From positions 1,116,001-1,180,000 of the forward strand of contig NZ_AP027364.1 in NCBI RefSeq assembly GCF_030295975.1: DNA of 64,000 bases, given 5' to 3'. Below, in pieces: positions 1 through 8,472 of this stretch. The notes below the pieces were generated by a model. It saw nothing but the letters and a program-made list of their open reading frames with translations. It was not told where the DNA came from and searched no databases. Within the stretch, counting starts at the first letter, position 1; every line of letters starts with the position of its first letter. Made by a program: the position numbers and the translations under genes. The DNA is from Thalassotalea atypica (GTDB taxonomy: Bacteria > Pseudomonadota > Gammaproteobacteria > Enterobacterales > Alteromonadaceae).

Positions 1-151
1 GCATTTTGATTATGATATTTAAGGTTAAACCTAAGGCATCAAATTTTACGACACTGGAACATTGTTACTCATGTTAAGTAGCATATTACCTAATCGATTT
101 ACCTACAGTATACTTATGTTCTTGAATTCATCTTTGAAGAGAGACTTAAAT

Positions 152-226
152 TGGCTGGGGTACGAGGATTTGAACCTCGGAATGACGGGATCAAAACCCG
201 CTGCCTTACCGCTTGGCTATACCCCA
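152..226 (-). tRNA. tRNA-Gln(TTG)
   Basis: This 75-nt cloverleaf is read on the minus strand. It has a TGGGGTA acceptor strand at its 5' end, an encoded 3' GCCA, a T arm with GGTTCAAATCC, and an anticodon loop TTTTGAT giving anticodon TTG. It is the last gene of a four-tRNA cluster in the order Met, Leu, Gln, Gln, which matches the start of the E. coli metT-leuW-glnUW operon. It is near-identical to the Gln gene just upstream apart from acceptor and T-arm changes. Confidence 0.96.
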
Positions 227-297
227 ACAGAATTTAAGAAGTATTGAATGCTTACTTACTATCGACAGTCAATTTAAATAAATTGCATTGAAGTAAG

Positions 298-372
298 TGG
301 CTGGAGTACAAGGATTTGAACCTTGGAATGACGGGATCAAAACCCGCTGCCTTACCGCTTGGCTATACTCCA
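298..372 (-). tRNA. tRNA-Gln(TTG), second copy
   Basis: This 75-nt cloverleaf has a TGGAGTA acceptor strand paired to TACTCCA, an encoded CCA end and the same TTG anticodon loop as its neighbour. It differs in the outer acceptor base pairs and in one T-stem pair, and those changes are compensatory, so both copies look functional. It lies 71 nt upstream of the first Gln gene in transcription order. Confidence 0.96.
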
Positions 373-410
373 TCAATACTTACTATTTTAAAAACTTGAT
401 GCCTTTAAAA

Positions 411-495
<85 letters not shown>

Positions 496-503
496 ATTGT
501 AAA

Positions 504-580
504 TGGTGGCTACACCGAGATTTGAACTTGGGACCCCATCATTATGAGTGATGTGCTCTAACCAGCTGAGCTATGTAGCC
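504..580 (-). tRNA. tRNA-Met(CAT), elongator type
   Basis: This 77-nt cloverleaf has acceptor GGCTACA paired with TGTAGCC, an encoded ACCA end and a CAT anticodon. The 5' end can form a normal first base pair, as in elongator rather than initiator tRNA-Met. It is the first gene of the cluster, 8 nt before the Leu gene, matching E. coli metT. Confidence 0.95.
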
Positions 581-613
581 ATTTACAATCTTGCCTCTCA
601 GCAAGTGGCGCGT

Positions 614-642
614 ATTATGCAAATCTCGGTTGCCTACGTCAA
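614..642 (-). promoter_or_regulatory. sigma-70 promoter of the tRNA operon
   Basis: On the minus strand a TTGACG -35 (637-642) is followed after exactly 17 nt by a CATAAT -10 (614-619). A GC-rich ACGCGCC discriminator comes next, as is usual for stringently controlled stable-RNA promoters. Transcription would start about 25 nt before tRNA-Met. Confidence 0.8.
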
Positions 643-767
643 CCGTTTTTTTATAAAAAAGTGACTCTTTTTGCGTGTTTGATTATTTAGTCATCAAATT
701 GCTTATTTTGTCTCTAGTTTTAACGGTGAAAGATGTTTTCGCACGCGTTTTGTGTTCTTTAAAAAGC

Positions 768-795
768 AAAAAAGAAGTGATGACACTTCTTTTTA
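768..795 (-). terminator. terminator after the DUF3718 gene
   Basis: A perfect 9-bp stem (AAAGAAGTG with CACTTCTTT) and a 4-nt loop are followed by a T run on the minus strand, 27 nt after the stop codon of the gene at 823. Confidence 0.75.
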
Positions 796-822
796 TAATA
801 TAACCAGCATAATTAAAGGGGA

Positions 823-1173
823 TTAATTTACGCGATCTTTGGCATCTTCTGCTAAATGAGCCGAATATTTTTCCAATTCAGCTATATTTGCGGCGACAGT
901 TTTGGATGGAGTTTTGCCGATAATAAACTCTCCAACCTCTAAGGCCTTATTTTTTCCTGCAAAGATTAACAGATTATCCCCATTGCAATTAACGTCATTA
1001 AAAATGCCGCGTATTTTTAATTTATTTTGTTTGAGGAAAGATCTCAGGCGATTTTTATCATTTGCTGCAACATACTCGCATATGCGCATAGCTATACTGT
1101 CATTAGCAACAGCGGGACTTGATACGGTTAAAGTGAGGATGAACATGCTTACTACGATTAATAATAATTTCAT
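823..1173 (-). CDS. secreted DUF3718-type protein
   Basis: This 116-residue protein has a clean signal peptide (about residues 1-23, ending PAVANDS). A short conserved block follows, containing 'ICEYVAANDKNRLRSFL', a CNGDNLLIFA motif and two cysteines (about residues 32 and 63) that could form a disulfide after export. The pattern fits the small periplasmic DUF3718 family of Alteromonadales, whose function is not known. It is a single-gene unit with its own terminator and sits between the tRNA operon and the ychF operon. The family call is from memory of the motif. An opposite-strand reading frame over the same stretch lacks protein-like features. Confidence 0.7.
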   Translation of the reverse strand: MKLLLIVVSMFILTLTVSSPAVANDSIAMRICEYVAANDKNRLRSFLKQNKLKIRGIFNDVNCNGDNLLIFAGKNKALEVGEFIIGKTPSKTVAANIAELEKYSAHLAEDAKDRVN

Positions 1174-1289
1174 ACGTTACCTATTTTTATTAGTACTAGA
1201 CAAGTTAAGAATAGCTCATAAAAAAATAAACACGGAAAATGTGGAAGTTTATTACTAAAAATGAGGGAGATAAGGTGAGGTTAGGAAAC

Positions 1290-1313
1290 AAAAAAGAGGC
1301 CGGAGCCTCTTTT
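1290..1313 (-). terminator. terminator of the rplY-pth-ychF operon
   Basis: An AAAAGAGGC/GCCTCTTTT hairpin with a CGGA loop is flanked by A and T tracts, 27 nt past the ychF stop codon. The A/T flanks on both sides would let it act in both directions. Confidence 0.75.
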
Positions 1314-1339
1314 CAAAATACTATTTGTGTCTATAAGAA

Positions 1340-2431
1340 CTAAACATTGAAGCGGAAATGAACAACGTCGCCATCTTTAACTAGGTAATCTTTACCTTCT
1401 AAGCGCCACTTACCTGCTTCTTTAGCGCCTGATTCACCGTTATACTCAATGAAATCATCGTAACTCACGACTTCAGCACGGATAAACCCTTTTTCAAAAT
1501 CAGTATGAATAACACCAGCAGCTTGTGGGGCTGTTGCGTTTTGCTTAACTGTCCAAGCACGAACTTCTTTTACGCCGGCGGTAAAATAGGTTTGTAGACT
1601 AAGTAGACCATAACCAGAATTGATTACTCTGTTCAAGCCTGGCTCTTCTAATCCCATCTCTTCCATGAAGATCTCTCTGTCATCTTCATCCATTTCAGAC
1701 AGTTCGCCTTCAATTTCAGCACAGACTGGAACAACAACAGCGCCTTCTTTTTCTGCTATTTCATGTACAACATCTAAATAAGGGTTATTTTCAAAACCGT
1801 CATCATTAACGTTAGCAATGTACATGGTTGGTTTGATGGTTAGAAAGTTAAGGTAAGCAATGGCTGCTTTTTCTTCTTTAGCAAGCTCTAAAGAACGCAC
1901 CATGTTGCCTTCTTCAACGTGCGGGAGAACTTTCTCTAATACAGACACTTCAAATTTGGCGTCTTTATCGCCACCTTTGGCACGTTTCGCTTGTCGCTGA
2001 AGAGCACGCTCTGCGGTATCCATATCCGCTAAGACCAATTCAGTGTTGATGACATCGATATCATCAGCAGGGTTAATTTTATTGGCAACATGAATAATGT
2101 TGTCGTTTTCAAAACAACGAACAACATGGCCAATAGCGTCTGTTTCGCGAATGTTTGCGAGGAATTTATTACCTAAACCTTCACCTTTTGATGCACCTGC
2201 AACTAAGCCCGCAATATCAACAAATTCCATTGTTGTTGCTAAAACGCGTTCAGGGTTAACAATAGCAGAAAGCTTATCTAAACGAGGATCAGGTACTGGC
2301 ACCACACCGGTGTTTGGCTCAATTGTACAAAATGGAAAGTTTGCTGCTTCAATGCCCGCTTTAGTCAGTGCATTGAATAAGGTCGATTTACCCACGTTGG
2401 GCAAGCCAACAATACCACATTTAAATCCCAT
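1340..2431 (-). CDS. ychF: redox-regulated ATPase/GTPase YchF (OLA1 family)
   Basis: This P-loop ATPase of the Obg/OLA1 group binds ribosomes and preferentially hydrolyses ATP; in E. coli it takes part in the oxidative stress response. The 363-residue length equals the E. coli protein. The P-loop GLPNVGKS is at residues 9-16, the Walker-B/G3 region reads [17 protein letters not shown], and the C-terminal TGS domain ends in [11 protein letters not shown]. It is the last gene of a minus-strand operon after rplY and pth, with 42 nt between pth and ychF. The pth-ychF pairing is conserved across gammaproteobacteria. No anomaly is seen. Confidence 0.97.
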   Translation of the reverse strand: MGFKCGIVGLPNVGKSTLFNALTKAGIEAANFPFCTIEPNTGVVPVPDPRLDKLSAIVNPERVLATTMEFVDIAGLVAGASKGEGLGNKFLANIRETDAIGHVVRCFENDNIIHVANKINPADDIDVINTELVLADMDTAERALQRQAKRAKGGDKDAKFEVSVLEKVLPHVEEGNMVRSLELAKEEKAAIAYLNFLTIKPTMYIANVNDDGFENNPYLDVVHEIAEKEGAVVVPVCAEIEGELSEMDEDDREIFMEEMGLEEPGLNRVINSGYGLLSLQTYFTAGVKEVRAWTVKQNATAPQAAGVIHTDFEKGFIRAEVVSYDDFIEYNGESGAKEAGKWRLEGKDYLVKDGDVVHFRFNV

Positions 2432-2473
2432 GATAATTCCTAAGTGTCTAGATAACGAATTTGATAATTTAGT

Positions 2474-3058
2474 TTAACTGGCTTTAAAAGAGTGAAGACG
2501 ATTTTGTGCTTTTTTCAGATCGTCTTTTTGCCATATTTCGATACATCGGCTTGCTTCGTCTATGCATTGCTCAATTAAAGTTTGTTCACTTGCTGGCGCT
2601 TTGCCTAGCACATGTCCTGTTACGCGATCTCGATGACCAGGATGGCCAATGCCGATGCGTAATCGATAAAAATCTTTGTTGTTTGCCATACGGGCAATGA
2701 TGTCACGTAAGCCGTTATGGCCACCGTGTCCGCCACCTTTCTTAATTTTACATACACCGGGCTCCATATCGAGTTCGTCGTGTGCGACAATAATATCTTC
2801 GACAGGAATTTTGAAAAAGTTGGCTAATGGCGCAACTGATTGCCCACTACGGTTCATAAAAGTTGTTGGAATGAGAAGATGGACAAGCTGACCACCAATT
2901 TGACCTTTACCGTAGTAACCAGAATATTTTTTTTCTGGTCTAAGAGAAATGTTGTAAACGCGAGCGAGCTCTTCAACGAACCAAACGCCTGCATTGTGAC
3001 GGGTTTTTGTGTATTCGGGGCCAGGATTACCTAGCCCCACAACTAACTGAATAGTCAT
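2474..3058 (-). CDS. pth: peptidyl-tRNA hydrolase
   Basis: This cytosolic enzyme cleaves the ester bond of peptidyl-tRNA released from stalled ribosomes and recycles the tRNA. It has 194 residues, as in E. coli. Catalytic His21 lies in TRHNAG, Asp94 in AHDELD, and the substrate-contacting Asn residues are Asn69 (FMNRSG) and about Asn115 (GGHNGLRD). It sits 27 nt after rplY and 42 nt before ychF in one operon, so ribosome assembly and rescue functions are co-transcribed. Confidence 0.97.
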   Translation of the reverse strand: MTIQLVVGLGNPGPEYTKTRHNAGVWFVEELARVYNISLRPEKKYSGYYGKGQIGGQLVHLLIPTTFMNRSGQSVAPLANFFKIPVEDIIVAHDELDMEPGVCKIKKGGGHGGHNGLRDIIARMANNKDFYRLRIGIGHPGHRDRVTGHVLGKAPASEQTLIEQCIDEASRCIEIWQKDDLKKAQNRLHSFKAS

Positions 3059-3085
3059 AATTTTAAGGATTGTTCCTAAAAATTA

Positions 3086-3709
3086 TTATTCAGCAGCAGC
3101 TTCTTCTGCTTCATCACCTTCTTCGTCGTCAGCTTTGCCTTTTGGAGCATTAGCAGTAACAACAGCTTGGTCATGATCAGCACCTTTAGCTAATTCGTCA
3201 GAAGTAACGCCTTCTGGGAATTTAACATCAGATAAGTGAAGCGTTTGACCTACTTCTAAATCAGCAACATCAACTTCGATGAATTCAGGTAAGTTACCTG
3301 GTAAACATGTAATTGCGATTTCAGAAACGTGGTGAGCAACAGTAGCGCCTTTCTTAGCTACAGCTTCTTCATTGATGAAGTGAACTGGAACGTTTGTGTG
3401 AACGTCATGAGTTGCATCAATACGCATGAAATCCATGTGCATAACGATGTTTTTGTACGGGTGACGTTGCATGTCTTTGATTAAACATTCAACTTTTTCA
3501 CCGTCGATGTCTAATGTTAAAACGTGCGAGTAGAATGCTTCTTCTTCTTGTGCACGGAATACTTTGTTGTGCGCTAATGTTAAAGAAACAGGATCTTTGC
3601 CTTCACCGTAAAGGATAGCTGGAACCTTGTTCGCGTGACGTAGGCGGCGGCTCGCACCTTTCCCTAAATCAGTACGTACTTCTGCAGCTAAAGTAAATAA
3701 ATCAGTCAT
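3086..3709 (-). CDS. rplY: 50S ribosomal protein L25 (long CTC/TL5 form)
   Basis: L25 binds 5S rRNA in the large subunit. This 207-residue protein is the two-domain form. An N-terminal 5S-binding L25 domain (about residues 1-95) is followed by a C-terminal TL5/CTC beta domain (about 96-185) and a very acidic tail. It is therefore about twice the size of the 94-residue E. coli L25. It is the first gene of the rplY-pth-ychF operon. A strong promoter lies about 110 nt upstream and leaves a leader containing a stable hairpin (3740-3766). Confidence 0.96.
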   Translation of the reverse strand: MTDLFTLAAEVRTDLGKGASRRLRHANKVPAILYGEGKDPVSLTLAHNKVFRAQEEEAFYSHVLTLDIDGEKVECLIKDMQRHPYKNIVMHMDFMRIDATHDVHTNVPVHFINEEAVAKKGATVAHHVSEIAITCLPGNLPEFIEVDVADLEVGQTLHLSDVKFPEGVTSDELAKGADHDQAVVTANAPKGKADDEEGDEAEEAAAE

Positions 3710-3739
3710 TTTTAATACTCTTTAATTAAATAAAATATT

Positions 3740-3766
3740 CATTGTTTTTTGCGACCAAAAACAATG
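3740..3766 (-). promoter_or_regulatory. leader hairpin upstream of rplY
   Basis: CATTGTTTTT and AAAAACAATG form a 10-bp perfect stem around a 7-nt loop. It lies in the inferred 5' leader of rplY, about 30 nt before the start codon. No T tract follows it directly on the minus strand, so it is more likely a leader structure (possibly autogenous control by L25) than a terminator. The role is inference. Confidence 0.45.
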
Positions 3767-3820
3767 TCGTTACTTCTTTTGGACTACCGAGAACTTTTAC
3801 CCGATAAAAAAAAGCGCGGC

Positions 3821-3849
3821 ATCATACCACGAGAAGAGCATAAAACCAA
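3821..3849 (-). promoter_or_regulatory. promoter of rplY-pth-ychF
   Basis: On the minus strand, TTGGTT (3844-3849) and TATGAT (3821-3826) are separated by 17 nt. The -10 is followed by a GC-rich GCCGCGC discriminator typical of translation-related promoters. The predicted start lies about 105 nt upstream of rplY. Confidence 0.7.
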
Positions 3850-3901
3850 CTAGATTGTCGATAGGTTAAATAACGAGCCTCTTTTATTTATGCTAAGAAA
3901 A

Positions 3902-4705
3902 TTATTCGAAAGTTAACCCATAGGAGGAGAGGATTTTTTGATATTGTCCGTTCTTTTTCATCGTCACGATACATTGGTCGATGTGCTTTAGAAATTCGTC
4001 AATGTATTCAATGCTCTTAGAGTATTTTGATACGGTGACAAAGTATGGTTTAACTCTAAGGGTGAAATCATGGACATGTATTTGATTTGCTACGCCCAGT
4101 TGCTTGGCTCGCCATTTCAAGGTTTCTTTAGAATTGGCCATGAGTTGAAATCGCTGAGGTGTTGCTAGTAATTGGCCAAACATAGCATCCAAATCATAGC
4201 CTTCAGAAATATCATCAGTGATTTTTTTCTCTTCAACAATCTTCATCAGCTCAGGGGTATGAGCCAAACCCGCTAAGTGTCCAAAGCGATATTTATATAC
4301 ATCATTTATGTTGGTGATGATAATTTTATCTGAAGCCCTTGATGCAAAGCCATACTGGCTTTTAAAAATAGGCTCTTTACCGTAGACAACAAACTGTTCT
4401 CTGCTTTTTTTGTAGGAATAAACACTGACGTCTAATTCCCCTGATTGCATGTATAAGTGCGTTCGTTTAATAGGTAAAGATTTGTACTTAATCGTATAGT
4501 TCATGCTACCTATACAGTTATTCAAAATGTCTTTGGCAATACCCGTGTTATTGCTTTCAAGTTGAGGGAAAAAGAAGGGCGGCCATTTGATGTCATTTAA
4601 ATTAAGTTGGTGCTTTTGTGAAAAAGCCATGCTTGAAGGCGCTGCTATAATGGAGAAAGCGATAATAAAAAACGATAAGGTTCTATGTAGCATCGTTTTC
4701 CTCAA
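3902..4705 (-). CDS. periplasmic solute-binding protein (SBP_bac_3-like), orphan
   Basis: This 267-residue protein has an N-terminal signal peptide (about residues 1-28, ending MAFSQ). It continues into an extracellular amino-acid-binding type fold: an early strand with WPPFFFPQ, then GIAKDILNNC, a hinge region around residues 110-135, and a C-terminal helix ending ILSSYGLTFE. No permease or ATPase gene is adjacent. This type is common in Alteromonadales, where such proteins may feed sensory or distant transport systems. Three further orphan proteins of similar design are in this window (22.5, 37.5 and 46.6 kb). The ligand cannot be told from sequence. Confidence 0.8.
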   Translation of the reverse strand: MRKTMLHRTLSFFIIAFSIIAAPSSMAFSQKHQLNLNDIKWPPFFFPQLESNNTGIAKDILNNCIGSMNYTIKYKSLPIKRTHLYMQSGELDVSVYSYKKSREQFVVYGKEPIFKSQYGFASRASDKIIITNINDVYKYRFGHLAGLAHTPELMKIVEEKKITDDISEGYDLDAMFGQLLATPQRFQLMANSKETLKWRAKQLGVANQIHVHDFTLRVKPYFVTVSKYSKSIEYIDEFLKHIDQCIVTMKKNGQYQKILSSYGLTFE

Positions 4706-4928
4706 GGCAAAGTGTTTGCCAGTAAAGGTGTATCCTTGGTTAAGTGTAACTCATCTTTGTAAATTTTGAGATGTAAAATGAGCTGTTTAAGTAGATGCCA
4801 TAAATTAGGTGTTTGCTTAGGGAAGTTTTTACTGTGGTATATAGAGTCAACCGTTGTCGTTATGAGGTCAATGTGTTCGCCTATTTATTCGCTTATATTC
4901 TAATGATTGTTCAATAGTGTGATTAATT

Positions 4929-6200
4929 ATGTCGTTAATACTTTTTGCTATTCCACTTTTCTTATTGCTGATTATTATTGAGCTTATTGTCGATAAAATG
5001 CGTGGTACTCAGTTTTATCAATTTAATGATGCGATAAATTCATTAAGTATCGGCATATTCAGCCGCATTACTGGTATTTTAAAAGCCGCCATTCCTATTT
5101 CTTTTTATTTTTATCTTTATGAAAATTTTGCGATTTGGTCATTGTCAGAGCAATCATTGCTGGTCTGGTTTTTTGCTTTTGTTGCTTATGATTTAGCGTA
5201 TTATTGGTCCCATCGACTTAATCACCGAATTGGCGTAATGTGGGGATCTCATGTGGTTCATCACTCAAGCGAAGAGTACAATTTAACAACTGCATTAAGG
5301 CAAACCAGTACGCCGAGTTTACTCGGTTGGACATTATATCTTCCGCTTGCCTTAATTGGTGTAAGCCCAACTGTCGCAATAGCGTGCGGTTCACTAAACT
5401 TAATTTATCAATTTTGGGTACATACCCGTCACATTAATAAAATGCCATCATGGTATGAAGCCATTTTTGTCACGCCTAGTCATCATAGAGTTCATCACGC
5501 GCTAAATCGTGATTATATTGATAAGAATTATGCGGGCGTTTTTATATTGTGGGACAAGTTGTTTAATTCCTTCCAGGCCGAAAAAGATAACGTTAGCATT
5601 GTCTATGGCGTTAGCCATCAGTTAAAAAGTTGGAATCCTATATGGGCTAACCTGCAAGTCTATTCATGCCTACTCTCCGATGCGCTGAATACAAGAAGCT
5701 GGCGAGATAAAATTGTGTTGTGGTTTAAGCCGCCAGGTTGGCGACCGGATGATGTTACGGCTTCGCACCCAAGAGGCTGGGTAACCACCAAAACCATGAA
5801 CAAGTATGATGTGGCGCTTTCTCCGTATTTAAAGCGATATTTATTGGCACAATTTATTATTGTGATTGGCTTGGTGCTGGCATTCTTTATTTCCGCTCAT
5901 TCACTTTCTTTACCAATGAATGCGACGCTGTGTTTGTTGGCTACTTTGAATTTAGTGGTGATATCCGGTGTACAGGAGCAAAAAGGCTGGGCACTATGGT
6001 TTGAACCCATTCGCATTCTATCAACAAGCCTAGCGGTTTATTTGGCGTTAGACGCACTTGAAGTTGAGAACGGAATTTGGTTAACCAGTGTTGCCTGTTT
6101 AATATTATTGGCGACTTTCTATTATGTGAATGTAGCTACATGGAGCAACAGCAATAAGCTTGCTCAATATACATTACAGGATGAACCTGCTGAGCAATAA
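4929..6200 (+). CDS. alkylglycerol monooxygenase-like membrane hydroxylase (sterol desaturase/fatty acid hydroxylase superfamily)
   Basis: This 423-residue di-iron membrane hydroxylase carries the histidine clusters of the superfamily: HRLNH at 95-99, HVVHH at 108-112, His165/His168, and HHRVHH at 185-190. The block TPSHHRVHH followed by YIDKNYAGVFILWDKLF is characteristic of alkylglycerol monooxygenase (AGMO/TMEM195), which oxidises the ether bond of alkyl-glycerolipids. Several transmembrane segments surround the His core, and extra C-terminal helices lie at about 310-405. The gene is convergent with an AraC regulator and a YhhN-type lysoplasmalogenase, another ether-lipid enzyme. Substrate is inferred; a sterol or other lipid remains possible. 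Confidence 0.85.
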   Translation: MSLILFAIPLFLLLIIIELIVDKMRGTQFYQFNDAINSLSIGIFSRITGILKAAIPISFYFYLYENFAIWSLSEQSLLVWFFAFVAYDLAYYWSHRLNHRIGVMWGSHVVHHSSEEYNLTTALRQTSTPSLLGWTLYLPLALIGVSPTVAIACGSLNLIYQFWVHTRHINKMPSWYEAIFVTPSHHRVHHALNRDYIDKNYAGVFILWDKLFNSFQAEKDNVSIVYGVSHQLKSWNPIWANLQVYSCLLSDALNTRSWRDKIVLWFKPPGWRPDDVTASHPRGWVTTKTMNKYDVALSPYLKRYLLAQFIIVIGLVLAFFISAHSLSLPMNATLCLLATLNLVVISGVQEQKGWALWFEPIRILSTSLAVYLALDALEVENGIWLTSVACLILLATFYYVNVATWSNSNKLAQYTLQDEPAEQ

Positions 6201-6207
6201 ATATGGT

Positions 6208-7209
6208 TCAAATGAGTGGTGATGGGTTTAACCTAAATTCTTGTGGCGTTACACTAGACCAACGCTTAAACGCGCGTTGAAACGTACTCTGCTCGGAATA
6301 GCCAAGCATGGTGGAAATATAAAGCAGTTTATGATCAGTTTGGGTTAAGTAAGATATGGCGAGGTTTTTACGAATGCTCTCCATCAACTCGGTCAAATTG
6401 GTCGACTCTTTTTGAAATTTTCGCTGGAGCTGCCGCGTGCTAATCCCCAGGTGCGCTGAAATTTCTGCTAGCTCAGGCACGTGGTCAGGTAAAACATCAA
6501 TAATGTACTCAGTGATCATATCTAATGAGGCGTTCAGCCGTTTCTCGGTTAGCTTATGTTGTGCATTTGATAGCAACACATTTAATACTTCTTGATTGTA
6601 GCTACTCAGCGGTAAATCAAGCGAACTTTCCTTGACCTTGATACCGTTAAAGTTTGCATTAAAATACACGGGGCAGCCAAAGAACGTTTCATAATCTTCA
6701 AGAGCAGCCATTTGATTATGGGTGAAATAGACCGCTATCGGCTTGTCGTCAACGAGGGTATGGGTAAAGGAAAAGGCGGCCCATGCGGTGATAACTTGTT
6801 CTATATTACACGGACTAGCACTTGGCTCTGATAACCAGCGGATAGTAATAATATCGCCTTCAAACTCATGATAGGCTTGCCCGGCGTTCCCTAACAAACA
6901 TTGGTATCGTTTTTGATAAGCTAAGGCATCAGCTAGTGTTTTAGCTGCTACGACAATATGCCCTAATAGTCCCCAGCAACTAGGCTCAAATGCTTTTCCA
7001 TATAAAAAACCAATATTGTTAACCTTGAGTGACTGGCGTGCAAGTGATAATAGGTGCTCAAAATCTTCAGGGGTATAATCACATTGCGCCGAATTTAAAT
7101 CTGCTTCGTTCGTTTTTATGTGCGCAAGCAATATCGACCGCTCTAATCCCATTCGCGTTAAAAAATTAACGAGTGCGCGGATAGAATAATGCGGTAGAGA
7201 GTATTTCAT
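6208..7209 (-). CDS. AraC family transcriptional regulator
   Basis: This 333-residue regulator has an N-terminal arabinose-binding-like domain of the PF12625 type (about residues 15-200) and a C-terminal AraC double helix-turn-helix (about 235-330). The latter contains ISAHLGISTRQLQRKFQ and ISTMLGYSEQSTFQRAFKRW. This architecture is typical of lipid- or ornithine-responsive AraC regulators such as OruR/ArgR-like proteins. It starts 2 nt after the lysoplasmalogenase stop codon, so the two are co-transcribed, and it converges on the AGMO-like gene with 7 nt between stops. It probably controls this lipid block. Confidence 0.9.
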   Translation of the reverse strand: MKYSLPHYSIRALVNFLTRMGLERSILLAHIKTNEADLNSAQCDYTPEDFEHLLSLARQSLKVNNIGFLYGKAFEPSCWGLLGHIVVAAKTLADALAYQKRYQCLLGNAGQAYHEFEGDIITIRWLSEPSASPCNIEQVITAWAAFSFTHTLVDDKPIAVYFTHNQMAALEDYETFFGCPVYFNANFNGIKVKESSLDLPLSSYNQEVLNVLLSNAQHKLTEKRLNASLDMITEYIIDVLPDHVPELAEISAHLGISTRQLQRKFQKESTNLTELMESIRKNLAISYLTQTDHKLLYISTMLGYSEQSTFQRAFKRWSSVTPQEFRLNPSPLI

Positions 7210-7211
7210 AC

Positions 7212-7862
7212 CTATGATTGCGTTTGCTTGATTGAGCTTTTCAATAACCCTCCGACAATTAAAAATTGCGCGGCGTAATAAGTAAACATTACAATATGGC
7301 TTGAAAACGGTAATGGCGTCTTAAATAGGCTAAGTGCTAGCGCTGAATCAGAGGCAACAAAAAACAAGGCACCAAAAGTCACCCATGAATGTAAGCCAGA
7401 GCTTAAAGCTGTTATCCCCATAAGAGTGATCACCGTCAAATAGGCTGAGACTGGAATCAGCATGTCGCTAGTACTAGGTAAAACATATGTCGCCATGGCA
7501 AGTGAATATAAAATAAGTAGGCCGATAACTATTTTAGAATTCAACGGAACGGCTGTTTTGTGCCTGAAATGAAAAAAACAAAATGCATAAGTGACTTGAG
7601 CAATAAAAAATGCGCCAAGACCAAAGATAAAACTATTTTCAATGGGTAATGCCAACATCACATCGCCAATGCCAGAAGCGATAACAGCCGCTGCTACAAT
7701 TAGTCTTAATTGTCCTTTGGCGTAAAGTAATGTTGTTGCCAGCAGAATGATAATGGGTAGCACTTTGACGCCAAACTGCAACGAATAAGGGGCAAACCCT
7801 AAAGAGAGTATGTACACGCCGGCTGTTATGAAAAATCCCAGGCTAAATTTGTTGTCTAACAT
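7212..7862 (-). CDS. lysoplasmalogenase-family membrane protein (YhhN/TMEM86)
   Basis: This 216-residue, almost wholly hydrophobic protein has about seven to eight transmembrane segments and matches the YhhN family. Family markers are the early YAKGQLRL and GDVMLALP motifs and the late ASDSALALSLF motif with conserved Asp. Characterised members (human TMEM86B, a Legionella homologue) hydrolyse the vinyl-ether bond of lysoplasmalogens. It heads a two-gene unit with the AraC regulator and diverges from the VOC gene. The neighbouring AGMO-like gene supports an ether-lipid role. Activity is inferred from the family. Confidence 0.85.
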   Translation of the reverse strand: MLDNKFSLGFFITAGVYILSLGFAPYSLQFGVKVLPIIILLATTLLYAKGQLRLIVAAAVIASGIGDVMLALPIENSFIFGLGAFFIAQVTYAFCFFHFRHKTAVPLNSKIVIGLLILYSLAMATYVLPSTSDMLIPVSAYLTVITLMGITALSSGLHSWVTFGALFFVASDSALALSLFKTPLPFSSHIVMFTYYAAQFLIVGGLLKSSIKQTQS

Positions 7863-7999
7863 AGTGACTCGCTTTTTTATTTTTATGATTTTATCTATGT
7901 GTTTTGTAACGTTTTTATACCATTATCATACATCAATTAGTACTTTTAGCTGCACCTTTTATACAATGCCTGAATATAACGAAAGAAGAGCATAAATTT

Positions 8000-8404
8000 A
8001 TGAATAATGAGCTACGGGGAATCAGTGGTATTAACCTATTGGTTAATGATTACCAACAAGCATTAGATTTCTATTGCAAGCAACTTGGGTTTATCGAACT
8101 CGAACATAGTGATTTGGGAGATGGTAATAAATGGATCAAATTGAACGCGTCGGCAGAGCAACCTCTAGTTGGCCTCATTTTGTCAAAAGCAAAGACTGAT
8201 GAGGAGAAGCAACTTGTTGGAAAACAAGCAGGGGAAGGTGTATTGATGATATTACAAACTGCTAACTTTGATATCAGTTATCGGCGCTTGAAAGAAAATG
8301 GCATAAACTTCATTGAACAGCCAAGAAATGAGCCGTATGGCAAGGTGGCTATTTTTAAAGATCTGTACGGCAATAAATGGGATTTAATTGAACCGGCATT
8401 TTAA
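8000..8404 (+). CDS. VOC (glyoxalase/bleomycin resistance) family protein
   Basis: This 134-residue single VOC domain has two beta-alpha-beta-beta-beta modules. It begins GISGINLLVNDYQQALDFYC and ends AIFKDLYGNKWDLIEP, where the closing Glu is a usual metal ligand. The first-module His of glyoxalase I is not evident. Members range from dioxygenases to antibiotic-binding proteins, so the substrate is unknown. The gene diverges from the lysoplasmalogenase and ends at a bidirectional terminator shared with prs. Confidence 0.85.
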   Translation: MNNELRGISGINLLVNDYQQALDFYCKQLGFIELEHSDLGDGNKWIKLNASAEQPLVGLILSKAKTDEEKQLVGKQAGEGVLMILQTANFDISYRRLKENGINFIEQPRNEPYGKVAIFKDLYGNKWDLIEPAF

Positions 8405-8420
8405 TTTGCTAGAGCAATAA

Positions 8421-8446
8421 AAAAACGGAGCTTATTGCTCCGTTTT
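8421..8446. terminator. bidirectional terminator between VOC gene and prs
   Basis: An AAAACGGAGC/GCTCCGTTTT stem with a TTATT-type loop is flanked by an A tract and a T tract. It is placed 17 nt after the VOC stop codon and 27 nt from the prs stop codon, so it can serve both converging units. Confidence 0.8.
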
Positions 8447-8472
8447 ACTGCTCATGTTTTAAAGGTTAAAGG

